Source of the DNA: Pseudomonadota bacterium
GTDB taxonomy: Bacteria; Pseudomonadota; Gammaproteobacteria; Burkholderiales; SHXO01
Reading direction: 5' to 3'
Assembly: GCA_023430065.1 (NCBI GenBank)
Contig: JAEZCG010000254.1
Coordinates: 1 to 42,859, forward strand
DNA length: 42,859 nucleotides
Under the pieces are notes generated by a model. It ran no database searches and was not told where the DNA came from. It worked only from the letters and a program-made list of their open reading frames with translations. This document shows, one piece after another, positions 33,218-41,322 of the stretch (its first letter is position 1; the number at the start of each line of letters is the position of its first letter). A program made the position numbers and the translations under genes.

Positions 33218-33832
33218 ATGGCATACGCCCGCAGGCGCGGAAGCGGTCATCCCCTGCTGACTGGCATGAGCATCGGTCTGCTGCTCGGACTGGCGCTCGC
33301 GCTCGCCCTGGCCGTCTATCTCTACAGCGCCAACCCGTTCTCGCGGAACGCCGAGGAAGCGGTGCCCAAGGCGCCTGCACGGGTCGAGCCGCCCAAACCC
33401 CCTCCGTTCGGGATGCCCACCGGCGAACTGCCGCCGGCGCCACCGCCCGTACAGAGTCGCACTGCGCCGTTCGAACCGCCCCGCGACGCTGGCGAGACGC
33501 TGCGCGGCCCGGTGCCGGAGCGGGCCGGCCGCGAGGCACCGACCGCGCTGAGCCGCCCGGTCTACTTCCTGCAGGCAGGGTCGTTCCAACGTGCGGAAGA
33601 TGCTGACAACCTGAAGGCGCAACTTGCGTTAACCGGGCTGGAGGCAACGATCGTCAAGGCGACGGTCGCCGACCGGGGAGTGTGGCACCGGGTCAGGATC
33701 GGTCCCTTTACCGACCAGGGCTCGCTGCAGAGCGCGCGCGCGCTGCTGCGCGACCATCGCATCGAATCCACGGTGATTACCATGACCGCGGAGCAGCTGC
33801 GCGATTCGGCGCAGGACGCGTCGCGCCCTTAA
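33218..33832 (+). CDS. SPOR-domain membrane protein (FtsN-like)
   Basis: The 204-residue protein has a short basic cytoplasmic start, one membrane helix (about 17-40), a Pro-rich periplasmic linker (about 50-115) and a C-terminal SPOR domain (about 125-200) starting PVYFLQAGSFQ. SPOR domains bind denuded glycan strands at the division septum, and FtsN activates septal peptidoglycan synthesis. The position after argS is where Beta- and Gammaproteobacteria often carry an FtsN-type gene. Sequence outside the SPOR domain is too variable to confirm the FtsN role. Start ATG 33218 is chosen because it gives the membrane anchor. Confidence 0.88.
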   Translation: MAYARRRGSGHPLLTGMSIGLLLGLALALALAVYLYSANPFSRNAEEAVPKAPARVEPPKPPPFGMPTGELPPAPPPVQSRTAPFEPPRDAGETLRGPVPERAGREAPTALSRPVYFLQAGSFQRAEDADNLKAQLALTGLEATIVKATVADRGVWHRVRIGPFTDQGSLQSARALLRDHRIESTVITMTAEQLRDSAQDASRP

Positions 33833-33847
33833 CGAAGAGGAGTGGAC

Positions 33848-34516
33848 ATGCAATTGAGCAAATTCGTCGCCGCCGCCTGGTTCTCGATGGTCGCGATGCT
33901 GTGTGCCCAGGCCGTTCAGGCCCAGCAGCCCGTCGAAGGCAAGGAATACCAGGTCCTGCGCCAGCCTCGTCCGACCGATACCAGCAAGATCCTGGTCGTC
34001 GAGTTCTTCTCCTACGCCTGCCCGGCCTGCGCGAATTTCGAGCCCTACCTGCAGCAGTGGCTCAAGCGCAAGCCTGCCGACGTCGAGTACCGAGCGGTGC
34101 CGATGGCGTTCCGCGACAGCTGGGTGCCGCTCGCGAAGATGTTCTTCACCCTGCAGATCATGGGCGTGAAGGACAAGTACCACACGCGGATCTTCGACGC
34201 GATCCACAAGCAGCGCGTGCAACTCGAGAGCGACAAGCAGGTATTCGACTGGATCGCCAAGCAGGGTGTGGACGTGGCCAAGTTCAAGAGCGTCTACACC
34301 TCTCCAGGTGTGGACAGCAAGGTCGGCGCGGCCACCTATCTGGGCAAGCAATATGGGATCAACGGCACCCCTGCGATCGGGGTGAACGGAAAGTACTGGA
34401 CCAGCCCGAGCCTCGTGTTCGAGGCCGGTGCCAAGGACATCAACCGCTTCTTCTCGGTCCTCGACCAGCTGGTCGCGCGCGAGCGCGCCAAGGCGCAGAC
34501 GCCGGCGAAGGGCTGA
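33848..34516 (+). CDS. dsbA: Thiol:disulfide interchange protein DsbA (CPAC type)
   Basis: A periplasmic dithiol oxidase that introduces disulfide bonds into secreted proteins. The 222-residue precursor has a signal peptide cut near VQA-Q (about 25), the active site CPAC (58-61) in FFSYACPACANFEP, the helical insert and a cis-proline loop (GTPAIGVNGKYW). E. coli DsbA has CPHC; CPAC is a milder variant. GAGGAG lies seven bases before ATG 33848, which decides against the GTG six bases upstream. A second DsbA-like gene follows 17 bases later. Confidence 0.93.
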   Translation: MQLSKFVAAAWFSMVAMLCAQAVQAQQPVEGKEYQVLRQPRPTDTSKILVVEFFSYACPACANFEPYLQQWLKRKPADVEYRAVPMAFRDSWVPLAKMFFTLQIMGVKDKYHTRIFDAIHKQRVQLESDKQVFDWIAKQGVDVAKFKSVYTSPGVDSKVGAATYLGKQYGINGTPAIGVNGKYWTSPSLVFEAGAKDINRFFSVLDQLVARERAKAQTPAKG

Positions 34517-34533
34517 CCACGCGAGCCGGCCGA

Positions 34534-35184
34534 GTGCAGCGCAAGCGCCGGCGACTGCTTCTTGCGGCAGCGGCATTTCCCCTCGCTGCGCGAGCGGCGG
34601 AGCGGTTCGAGCCCTTCGAGGGCGTGGACTTCCGCGCAATCGCTCCGCAGCCCACCGGGGATGCGCGCCGCATCGAGGTGGTCGAGTTCTTCTACTACGG
34701 CTGCAAATGGTGTTATGAAGCGCAGCCGTACGTGGAGGAATGGCTGGCACGCAAGCCCGCCGACGTCGACTTTCGCTATCAGCCTGCAATCCGCAATACG
34801 CGCTGGCTGGTCCTGACCAAGGCGTTCTTCGTACTGCAGGCGCTCGGGGAATTGCCGCGCCTGCACAATGCGCTGTACCGCGCCTATCACCGCGATGACG
34901 TCAACCTGGAGGACGAGGCGGTGCTCACCGGCTGGGCGCTCAAGCAGGGCATCGAACTCAAGCCGTTCGAGCAGCTGCTCGCCTCCGAACAGGTCATGGC
35001 GAAGGTGCAGCGTGCCCGCGAGGCGACCTATGCCTACGGCGTCGAGGCGACACCTTCCGTGGCGATCGACGGGCGTTATCTGACCGGCAGCGGCATGGCC
35101 GGCGGCGTCGGTCAGATGATGGAGGTGGTGGAAGCGCTCGTGGCGCAGGTGCGCGACGAGCGCGAGGCTGCGCGCAGCCGGTGA
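34534..35184 (+). CDS. Second DsbA-like thiol oxidoreductase with CKWC active site
   Basis: The 216-residue product is homologous to its neighbour over the thioredoxin-DsbA fold: FFYYGCKWCYEAQPYVEEW carries the active site (Cys57, Cys60) and ATPSVAIDGRYL the cis-proline loop. The dipeptide between the cysteines is Lys-Trp, not Pro-His or Pro-Ala, which should change the redox potential. The N-terminus, KRRRLLLAAAAF, has a twin-arginine-like basic run before a short hydrophobic stretch ending near ARA-A. No ATG fits; the GTG at 34534 is the best start. The stop overlaps the next gene. Likely a tandem duplicate with its own substrates. Confidence 0.85.
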   Translation: MQRKRRRLLLAAAAFPLAARAAERFEPFEGVDFRAIAPQPTGDARRIEVVEFFYYGCKWCYEAQPYVEEWLARKPADVDFRYQPAIRNTRWLVLTKAFFVLQALGELPRLHNALYRAYHRDDVNLEDEAVLTGWALKQGIELKPFEQLLASEQVMAKVQRAREATYAYGVEATPSVAIDGRYLTGSGMAGGVGQMMEVVEALVAQVRDEREAARSR

Positions 35185-35951
35185 GCACGCCGCGGGTGCT
35201 CATCACCGGCGCATCGAGCGGAATCGGCGAGGCGCTGGCATGGGAGTACGCGCGTCGAGGTGCGCGCCTCGGATTGGTGGCCCGTCGCGCGGAGCGGCTG
35301 GCGGCGCTCGCGCACGCCCTGCCGGGCGGATGCGCAACCTATGAGGCGGACGTGCGCGATGCGCACAGCATGAAGCGGGTGGCCGAGCACTTCATTGCGC
35401 AGCACGGCGGTGCCGACGTGGTGATCGCCAATGCCGGCGTGTCGGCCGGAACACTCACCCAGCACGACGAAGACCTCGCGGTCTTCCGCGAGATCATGGA
35501 CGTCAATGTCCTCGGCATGGTGCATACGTTCTCGCCGTTCCTGGAGGCGATGCGCGCCGCGCGCGCGGGCACGCTGGTCGGCATTGCCAGCGTGGCGGGA
35601 ATCCGTGGGCTCCCGGGCGCGGGCGCGTACTCGGCGTCGAAGAGCGCAGCCATCGCCTATCTCGAAAGCCTGCGCGTGGAGTGTCGCGGCACCGGGGTCA
35701 GCGTGGTGACCATCGCGCCGGGCTACATCGCCACGCCGATGACTGCAGCCAATCCGTATCCGATGCCTTTCATCCTCCCGGCCGACGTCGCGGCCAGGCG
35801 CATGCTCGACGCGATCGCGCGGCGTCGGTCGTACACCATCGTTCCCTGGCAGATGGGGCTGGTCGCCCTGGGACTGCGTGCACTTCCCCGCTGGCTCTAC
35901 GACCGTCTGTTCGCCCGCGCCCCGCACAAGCCGAGGCGCGCGTCGAACTGA
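35181..35951 (+). CDS. Short-chain dehydrogenase/reductase
   Basis: A 256-residue Rossmann-fold oxidoreductase. The cofactor-binding GASSGIGEA (10-18), NAGV (84-87), catalytic Ser137 (GIASVAG), Tyr150 and Lys154 (YSASK) are all present. An Arg after the first glycine motif (ARR, 34-36) suggests NADP(H) preference. The C-terminus is hydrophobic then basic (LVALGLRALPRWLYDRLF), a pattern seen in membrane-associated SDRs. The GTG start overlaps the DsbA2 stop by four bases. The substrate cannot be told from sequence. Confidence 0.88.
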   Translation: MSTPRVLITGASSGIGEALAWEYARRGARLGLVARRAERLAALAHALPGGCATYEADVRDAHSMKRVAEHFIAQHGGADVVIANAGVSAGTLTQHDEDLAVFREIMDVNVLGMVHTFSPFLEAMRAARAGTLVGIASVAGIRGLPGAGAYSASKSAAIAYLESLRVECRGTGVSVVTIAPGYIATPMTAANPYPMPFILPADVAARRMLDAIARRRSYTIVPWQMGLVALGLRALPRWLYDRLFARAPHKPRRASN

Positions 35952-35952
35952 A

Positions 35953-35970
35953 CCGGTTCACTGCAACCGG
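35953..35970. other. Inverted repeat at the convergent ends of the SDR and HAD genes
   Basis: CCGGTT-CACTGC-AACCGG forms a 6-bp stem two bases after the SDR stop and spanning the HAD stop codon. Neither strand shows a following T-run, so a terminator role is weak. Confidence 0.3.
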
Positions 35971-36611
35971 ATGCGCAGGATGTCTTCGAGGGCAGCCAGT
36001 GCCGGCCCGGAGGCGCCGACCTTGATCGTGTGCATACCCAGCGCCCGCGCCGGCTTCAGATTGATCCCGAGATCATCGAGATACACTGCCTGGTGCGCGT
36101 CGATACCCAGCGTTTCGAGTGCGATCCGGTAGAAGTCCGGGTCGGGCTTGCGCACGCCGACCTTGCGAGACTCGATCACCACGTCGAACATCCGAAGCAC
36201 CTCGGCCACTTCGGCGGCGCGTTCATCGCTGGTGGGCAGGCCGTGGCCGCTGCCGGCATTGACGTTGTTGGTGAGACAGGCGTTGCGGTAGGCGCGCCCG
36301 CAGCGCTTCAGCGCCTCGACCATCTCCGGACGGATGCGCCCGTACAGGAGTTTCACCACGTCGCGGCCGTGCACTTCGTGCCCGGCCTCGCGTGCCTCGG
36401 CAGCGAAGGCCCGGTCGAAGGCTTCCAGATCGATCTCGCTGCGCTCGAACCTCGCCCATGCATTGGTGTCCGGGTTGCGAGCGTTGAGCGAGCGGATGAA
36501 GTCGGCCGGCAGCCCATGGGCGAGCTCGTACTCGCGGAACGCGTCGAAGGGACTGTCGGTCAGCACCCCGCCGAAATCCCACAGCACGGCGCGGATGGCG
36601 TCGTTGGCCAA
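35958..36611 (-). CDS. HAD-family hydrolase
   Basis: A 217-residue haloacid-dehalogenase-type phosphatase-like protein. Motif I is WDFGGVLTDS with nucleophile Asp12, but the usual second Asp (DxD) is Gly14, as in the ACAD10-like subgroup. Motif II is CLTNN, Lys155 lies in VRKPDP, and motif IV is YLDDLGINL (Asp179-Asp180). The missing Asp normally acts as acid/base, so phosphatase activity is doubtful. Only a TTG (36611) fits as start; it lies 15 bases after the stop of the TPR gene, in the same frame. Last gene of the glmS group. Confidence 0.82.
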   Translation of the reverse strand: MANDAIRAVLWDFGGVLTDSPFDAFREYELAHGLPADFIRSLNARNPDTNAWARFERSEIDLEAFDRAFAAEAREAGHEVHGRDVVKLLYGRIRPEMVEALKRCGRAYRNACLTNNVNAGSGHGLPTSDERAAEVAEVLRMFDVVIESRKVGVRKPDPDFYRIALETLGIDAHQAVYLDDLGINLKPARALGMHTIKVGASGPALAALEDILRIRLQ

Positions 36612-36626
36612 GATCGTCCGATTCCG

Positions 36627-37082
36627 CTACTTCTTCGACTTCTTGTATTGGTCGATCGCGCGCTCGAGCTCCTTGTGCTCCTCGCATGGAATCGGCGTGC
36701 ACAGCTTCTGCAGTTCGGCCAGGTGCCGTTCCGCCTTGTCCAGATCGCCCACCATCAGGTAGGCCTCGCCGACGTACTCATGGGCGTGCTTGTTCCGCGG
36801 ATCGAGCCTCAGCGCCTCGTCGTAGGCGGCGAAGGCGGCCTCCATCTTGCCGAGCTTGCGATTGGCGAAGCCGAGCCAGTTGCGCGCGTCGGCATTGTTC
36901 GGCTCGGCCGCCGCCACCTTGCTCAGGTGGTCCACCGCGGCACTCCAGTCCTGCCTGTCGATGGCTTCCCGCCCGGCTTTCATGTCGGCGTTGTCGCTTG
37001 CCTCGACGTCCACGTCACCCATGTTGGCATGGGCAAGCCCCGCGCAGAGCGCGAGGATCAGGGTGAGCTTGTATGCACGCAT
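36627..37082 (-). CDS. Exported tetratricopeptide-repeat protein
   Basis: The 151-residue precursor has a signal peptide ending at AHA-N (residue 19) and about three TPR units (about 32-125), the clearest being ADARNWLGFANRKLGKMEAA and HAHEYVGEAYLMVGDLDKAE. TPRs act as protein-binding scaffolds. Two cysteines (128, 133) in LCTPIPCEE may form a disulfide after export. ATG 37082 has GAGG upstream; open frame beyond it is not supported. It follows the ParA-like gene by 25 bases. No specific function is recognisable. Confidence 0.82.
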   Translation of the reverse strand: MRAYKLTLILALCAGLAHANMGDVDVEASDNADMKAGREAIDRQDWSAAVDHLSKVAAAEPNNADARNWLGFANRKLGKMEAAFAAYDEALRLDPRNKHAHEYVGEAYLMVGDLDKAERHLAELQKLCTPIPCEEHKELERAIDQYKKSKK

Positions 37083-37107
37083 CGTGTCTGCCTCGTCGTG
37101 TTCCGGA

Positions 37108-37881
37108 CTACCGTGTCGTCGCGCTGCCGAAGAAACCCGCCGCCTCCAGCTCGTCGGCGAGGGCACGGTAGTCCTGGGCGCCCTGGCTCGACGACGAGAA
37201 GGCGAAGATGTCCTTGCCGTGCATCGGACTCTCCGCCAGCGCCACGTTCTCCTTGATCACGCTCCTGCACAGGCGAGCGCCGAAGCGCTGCTGCAGCGTG
37301 CGGTGGATCTCAGCCGTCAGGCGCCGGCGTGCGTCGTAGCGCGTCACCACGACGCGCCGTTCGAAGCGCTTGCCCAGTCGCGTCTCGAGCACGTCGAGCG
37401 CGGCCGTGAGCTTGTTTGCGCCTTCCAGCGACAGGAAGTCCGCCGCGACGGGCAACAGGACGCGGTCGGCTGCCAGGAGCGCATTCAACGATAGCACGCC
37501 CAACGCGGGCGAGCAGTCGAGCAGCACCGGCCGCGCGGCCGACAGCGCGGCGAGTCCCTCCTTCAGCCGGCGCGAGATGGTCATGTCGCTGCCATGCAGT
37601 GCCTCGATCTTGGACAGGTCGAAGGAGCCGGGGATGAGGTCGGCGCCGGAGGGATGCTGCCGGACCAGTTCCGTCAGAGGCCTTCCGTCCTTGAAAAAGG
37701 CATACAGACTGCCTTCGCGCGGGACGTTGCGCAGCCCCATCGCCAACGTGAGGCTGGCTTGCGGATCCAGATCGATGACCAGGGGATGACGCTGGCGGGC
37801 GCTCAGCGCCGCAGCGAGGTTCAGAGTGGTCGTAGTCTTGCCGACGCCGCCCTTCTGATTGAATACCGCGACGATGCTCAC
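37108..37881 (-). CDS. ParA-family ATPase
   Basis: A deviant-Walker-A ATPase of 257 residues. The opening MSIVAVFNQKGGVGKTTTT has the two-lysine P-loop (KGGVGKTT, 10-17), followed by VIDLDPQAS (Walker A') and LLDCSPALG (Walker B). ParA/MinD proteins position chromosomes, plasmids or protein cargo. No parB or parS-like gene lies beside it, so this is probably an orphan ParA placing some other cargo. I choose the GTG at 37881, which fits the family N-terminus; a GTG at 37917 would add 12 residues. It follows glmS by 87 bases. Confidence 0.85.
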   Translation of the reverse strand: MSIVAVFNQKGGVGKTTTTLNLAAALSARQRHPLVIDLDPQASLTLAMGLRNVPREGSLYAFFKDGRPLTELVRQHPSGADLIPGSFDLSKIEALHGSDMTISRRLKEGLAALSAARPVLLDCSPALGVLSLNALLAADRVLLPVAADFLSLEGANKLTAALDVLETRLGKRFERRVVVTRYDARRRLTAEIHRTLQQRFGARLCRSVIKENVALAESPMHGKDIFAFSSSSQGAQDYRALADELEAAGFFGSATTR

Positions 37882-37968
37882 CGCCGGCCCCGGCCGGGGG
37901 TGCACCGCACGGGCCACGTGGGCGAACCCGGATGGCGGGCGGCAGATTGCGCCCGCCGATGCGGTCGA

Positions 37969-39798
37969 CTATTCCACCGTGACCGACTTCGCCAAGTTTC
38001 GCGGCTTGTCCACATCCGTGCCTCGTGCAAGCGCCGCATGATAGGCCAAAAGCTGCAGCGGCACCACGTGGAGGATCGGGCTGACATATCCGCGATTCTC
38101 GGGCAGGCGCAGGATGTGAACGCCCTCGGATTCGGGCACGTGGCTGTCCGCGTCGGCGAACACGTACAAGACGCCGCCGCGCGCGCGCACCTCCTGCAGG
38201 TTGGACTTGAGTTTCTCCAAAAGAGTGTCGTTCGGCGCGATGGCAACTACCGGCATGTCGTTGTCCACCAGTGCCAGCGGGCCATGCTTGAGTTCTCCCG
38301 CGGGATAGGCCTCGGCGTGGATGTAGGAGATCTCCTTGAGCTTCAGCGCGCCTTCGAGCGCGATCGGGTAATGCACGCCGCGGCCCAGGAATAGTGCGTG
38401 GTGCTTGCCCGCGAAGTGCTCGGCCCAGCGCGCGATGGCGGGCTCGAGCTCCAGCACGTTGTTGATCGCGGCAGGCAGGTGACGCAACGCACTCAGGTGG
38501 GCGCGCTCGCCCGGCTCGTCCAGCCGTCCGCGCAGCTTGGCCAGCACCAGGGTGAGCAGGAACAGTGCGGCGAGCTGGGTGGTGAACGCTTTGGTCGAGG
38601 CGACGCCGATCTCTGGACCGGCCCGCGTCAGGAATCGCAGCGCAGTGCTGCGCACCAGCGCGCTCTCGGGCACGTTGCAGATGGCCAGCGTGCGTTGCTG
38701 CCCGAGCGCCTTGGCGTGATGCAGGGCGGCGATCGTATCGGCGGTCTCGCCGGACTGGGAGATGGTGATGATCAGCGCGTTCGGATTGGGCACCGTCGTG
38801 CGATAGCGGTACTCGCTCGCGATCTCGACGTTGCAGGCGAGCCCCGCGACCGCCTCCAGCCAGTAGCGCGCGACCATGCCGGCATGGTAGCTCGTGCCGC
38901 ACGCGATGATGGTCACGGCGTCCACTCCGTTCAGCACCTGGCGCGCCTCGGCACCGAATAGCTCTGGAACCACCGTACTGGCCCCGGTGACCATCTCGAG
39001 TGTGGCCGCCACCGCCCCGGGCTGCTCGTAGATCTCCTTCTGCATGTAGTGGCGGTACGGTCCCAGTTCCACCGCATCGGCGGACAGCGTGCTCTCGTGG
39101 ACCGGCCGGCGCACTTCCTTGCCCTCGCCGTCGAGGATGCGGTAACCGTCGAGGCGCATGTCGACCACATCGCCTTCCTCGAGATAGACGATGCGGCGCG
39201 TGACCTGCAGCAGCGCGGAAGCGTCCGAGGCGCAGAAGTTCTCGCCCTCTCCCAGTCCGAGCAGAAGCGGGGCGCCTTTGCGCGCAACCACCATCCGTCG
39301 CGGATCTTTCTGGGAGACCACTGCGATGGCATAGGCGCCGATCAGCTCCGAGACCGCGCGGTGCGTGGCCAGGCACAGATCTTCCGTGGACCGGTAGTGG
39401 TAGTGCACCAGATGGGCGACGACCTCGGTGTCGGTATCGGACACGAACCCGTAGCCCAGCCCCGCGAGCCGTTCCCGCATGGCCTCGTGATTCTCGATGA
39501 TGCCGTTGTGAACCACCGCCAGTCCGTCGTCGCTGATGTGCGGATGGGCATTGCGCTCGCTTGGCGCGCCGTGCGTGGCCCAGCGCGTGTGCGCGATGCC
39601 GAGGTGGCCGCTCACGTTCGCTTCGGCAGCCATCTGCGTCAGTGAGGCGACACGTCCCACGCTGCGCACCCGCTGCAGGCTGCCGTTGACCACCGCGATG
39701 CCGGCGGAGTCGTAACCGCGATATTCCAGCTTGCGCAGGCCTTCGAGCAGGATGGGAACGACGTCCCGTTTGGCGATCGCGCCGACGATTCCGCACAT
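37969..39798 (-). CDS. glmS: Glutamine-fructose-6-phosphate aminotransferase (isomerizing)
   Basis: GlmS makes glucosamine-6-phosphate, the entry to peptidoglycan and LPS amino sugars. The 609-residue enzyme has the N-terminal nucleophile Cys2 (MCGIVG), the class II glutaminase domain (about 2-240) with HTRWATHG and the two SIS sugar-isomerase domains (about 290-600), ending [13 protein letters not shown] as the family does. No glmS-ribozyme-like region is expected or seen in the 59-base space to glmU. That space holds a 20-bp palindrome. The upstream gene glmU acts three steps later in the same pathway. Confidence 0.97.
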   Translation of the reverse strand: MCGIVGAIAKRDVVPILLEGLRKLEYRGYDSAGIAVVNGSLQRVRSVGRVASLTQMAAEANVSGHLGIAHTRWATHGAPSERNAHPHISDDGLAVVHNGIIENHEAMRERLAGLGYGFVSDTDTEVVAHLVHYHYRSTEDLCLATHRAVSELIGAYAIAVVSQKDPRRMVVARKGAPLLLGLGEGENFCASDASALLQVTRRIVYLEEGDVVDMRLDGYRILDGEGKEVRRPVHESTLSADAVELGPYRHYMQKEIYEQPGAVAATLEMVTGASTVVPELFGAEARQVLNGVDAVTIIACGTSYHAGMVARYWLEAVAGLACNVEIASEYRYRTTVPNPNALIITISQSGETADTIAALHHAKALGQQRTLAICNVPESALVRSTALRFLTRAGPEIGVASTKAFTTQLAALFLLTLVLAKLRGRLDEPGERAHLSALRHLPAAINNVLELEPAIARWAEHFAGKHHALFLGRGVHYPIALEGALKLKEISYIHAEAYPAGELKHGPLALVDNDMPVVAIAPNDTLLEKLKSNLQEVRARGGVLYVFADADSHVPESEGVHILRLPENRGYVSPILHVVPLQLLAYHAALARGTDVDKPRNLAKSVTVE

Positions 39799-39828
39799 GA
39801 TCTGTTGGTCCTAGACTGACTGCAGTTG

Positions 39829-39848
39829 GGCGATCGTGAACGATCGCC
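39829..39848. repeat. Perfect 20-bp palindrome between glmU and glmS
   Basis: GGCGATCGT-GA-ACGATCGCC has 9-base arms and lies 30 bases before glmS and 9 bases after the glmU stop. It could be a regulator operator, or in RNA an intercistronic hairpin (8-bp stem, tetraloop) that separates the two messages. No T-run follows on the transcribed strand, so it is not a standard terminator. Confidence 0.65.
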
Positions 39849-39857
39849 GGATAACGC

Positions 39858-41228
39858 TCATCCGCCCCGCTTGCCCTTGACCGGCCGTTTCCAGCCGGCG
39901 ACCGTGGATTGGCGACCGCGCGCGACGGTCAGCTGCCCGGCGGGCGCTTCCTTGGTCACCGTGCTGCCCGCGCCGATCGTGGCATCGCGCCCGATGGTCA
40001 CCGGTGCGACCAGGGCGCTGTTCGATCCGATGAAGGCGCCGTCCTCGATCACGGTCTGATGCTTGTTGGCGCCGTCGTAGTTGCAGGTGATGGTGCCGGC
40101 GCCGATGTTGACGTCCTTGCCGATCACGGCATCGCCGAGGTAGCTGAGGTGGTTGGCCTTGGAGCCTTCGCCCAGCGTCGCGTTCTTCAATTCCACGAAG
40201 TTGCCTACGTGGGCGTGTGCCGCCAGCACGGCGCCGGGGCGCAGCCGCGCGTACGGGCCCACGCTGCAGTCGGGCCCGATGCGTGCCCCTTCCAAATGAC
40301 TGAAGGGCGCGATCGTCGTCCCGCTCTCGATCGTACAGTCCCGGATCACGCAGTACGCGCCGATGCGGCAGTCGCCGCCGATCGTCACCCGACCCTCGAA
40401 CAGGCAGCCGACGTCGATGGTGACGTCCTGCCCGCAGTCGAGCTCCCCGCGCAGATCGAATCGAGCGGGATCGGCCAGCGTGACACCGGCGGCCATGAGC
40501 GCGCCCGCACGATTGAGTTGATGCTGCCGCTCGAGGTCGGCGAGCTGCTCACGGCTGTTCACGCCCTGAATCTCCCAGGCGTCGCCGACCGTCTCAGTTA
40601 CCACCGGCACGCCGGCGGCGATCGCCATCGGCACGATGTCGGTCAGATAGTACTCGCCTTGCGCGTTGTCGTTGTTCAAGCGTGCGAGCCAGTCACGCAA
40701 CGCGGCGTTGGGCGCGGCGATGATGCCGGTGTTGATCTCGCGCACCTGCTTCTGCTCCACACCTGCGTCCTTCTCCTCGACGATGCGCACGACATGGCCA
40801 TTGCCGTTGCGGATGATGCGACCGTAACCCGTGGGATCGTCCAGAATGGCGGTGAGCAGGCACAACGCTCCCTCGTGGGACAGCACGCGTGCCAGCGTAT
40901 CGGGGCGGATGAGCGGCACGTCTCCGTAGAGCACCAACGTCGACCCCTCGGGCGGCAGATGCGCAAGAGCCTGCTGCAGGGCGTGCCCGGTTCCCAATTG
41001 CGGCTCCTGCAAGGCGAAGCGGATGCCACGCTGCGCGAAGACGCCCGGTACCGCATCGCCGCCGTGCCCGTACACCACCACCAGTCGTTCCGCGGAGACG
41101 GCGGCGGCCGCGTCGAGCACATGTTCCAGCATCGGCTTTCCGGCGATGGGGTGCAGCACCTTGGGCAACGCGGAGCGCATCCGGGTGCCTTTACCGGCGG
41201 CCAGAACGACGACGGTGGGTGGATTCAT
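39858..41228 (-). CDS. glmU: Bifunctional UDP-GlcNAc pyrophosphorylase / glucosamine-1-phosphate acetyltransferase
   Basis: GlmU acetylates glucosamine-1-phosphate and then couples it to UTP, giving UDP-GlcNAc. The 456-residue product has the uridylyltransferase motif LAAGKGTRM (about 9-17), LYGDVPLI with the metal-binding Asp, and a C-terminal left-handed beta-helix of hexapeptide repeats (about 250-450) with the acetyltransferase region [22 protein letters not shown] split across its coils. ATG 41228 begins the conserved MNPPTVVVL; a TTG four codons earlier is unlikely. A GATAAT on the minus strand at 41276-41281 may be its -10. Confidence 0.97.
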   Translation of the reverse strand: MNPPTVVVLAAGKGTRMRSALPKVLHPIAGKPMLEHVLDAAAAVSAERLVVVYGHGGDAVPGVFAQRGIRFALQEPQLGTGHALQQALAHLPPEGSTLVLYGDVPLIRPDTLARVLSHEGALCLLTAILDDPTGYGRIIRNGNGHVVRIVEEKDAGVEQKQVREINTGIIAAPNAALRDWLARLNNDNAQGEYYLTDIVPMAIAAGVPVVTETVGDAWEIQGVNSREQLADLERQHQLNRAGALMAAGVTLADPARFDLRGELDCGQDVTIDVGCLFEGRVTIGGDCRIGAYCVIRDCTIESGTTIAPFSHLEGARIGPDCSVGPYARLRPGAVLAAHAHVGNFVELKNATLGEGSKANHLSYLGDAVIGKDVNIGAGTITCNYDGANKHQTVIEDGAFIGSNSALVAPVTIGRDATIGAGSTVTKEAPAGQLTVARGRQSTVAGWKRPVKGKRGG

Positions 41229-41322
41229 CGCAAGCTGCAATCGGTTCGAGTGGAGAGGGAATTCGCCGGGCGCGGATTATCGCATGGGGCATCGCACGCA
41301 CCGCCTGCCGGTGTGCCGCGCT

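Noticed and set aside
30348-33647. Minus-strand open frame of 1099 codons opposite priA and argS
   Set aside because: It is antisense to two unmistakable genes, its translation is Arg/Gln/His-rich low-complexity sequence without a domain, and such frames are expected in GC-rich DNA.
33682-34533. Possible fusion of the second DsbA-like protein with a long N-terminal extension
   Set aside because: The extension is the SPOR gene and dsbA read out of frame; only the part from about 34534 resembles a signal peptide and DsbA.
37310-39796. Second long minus-strand frame of 828 codons overlapping glmS and parA
   Set aside because: It runs on the same strand in another frame of both genes; the product is Arg/Gly/Ala-rich and has no recognisable motif.
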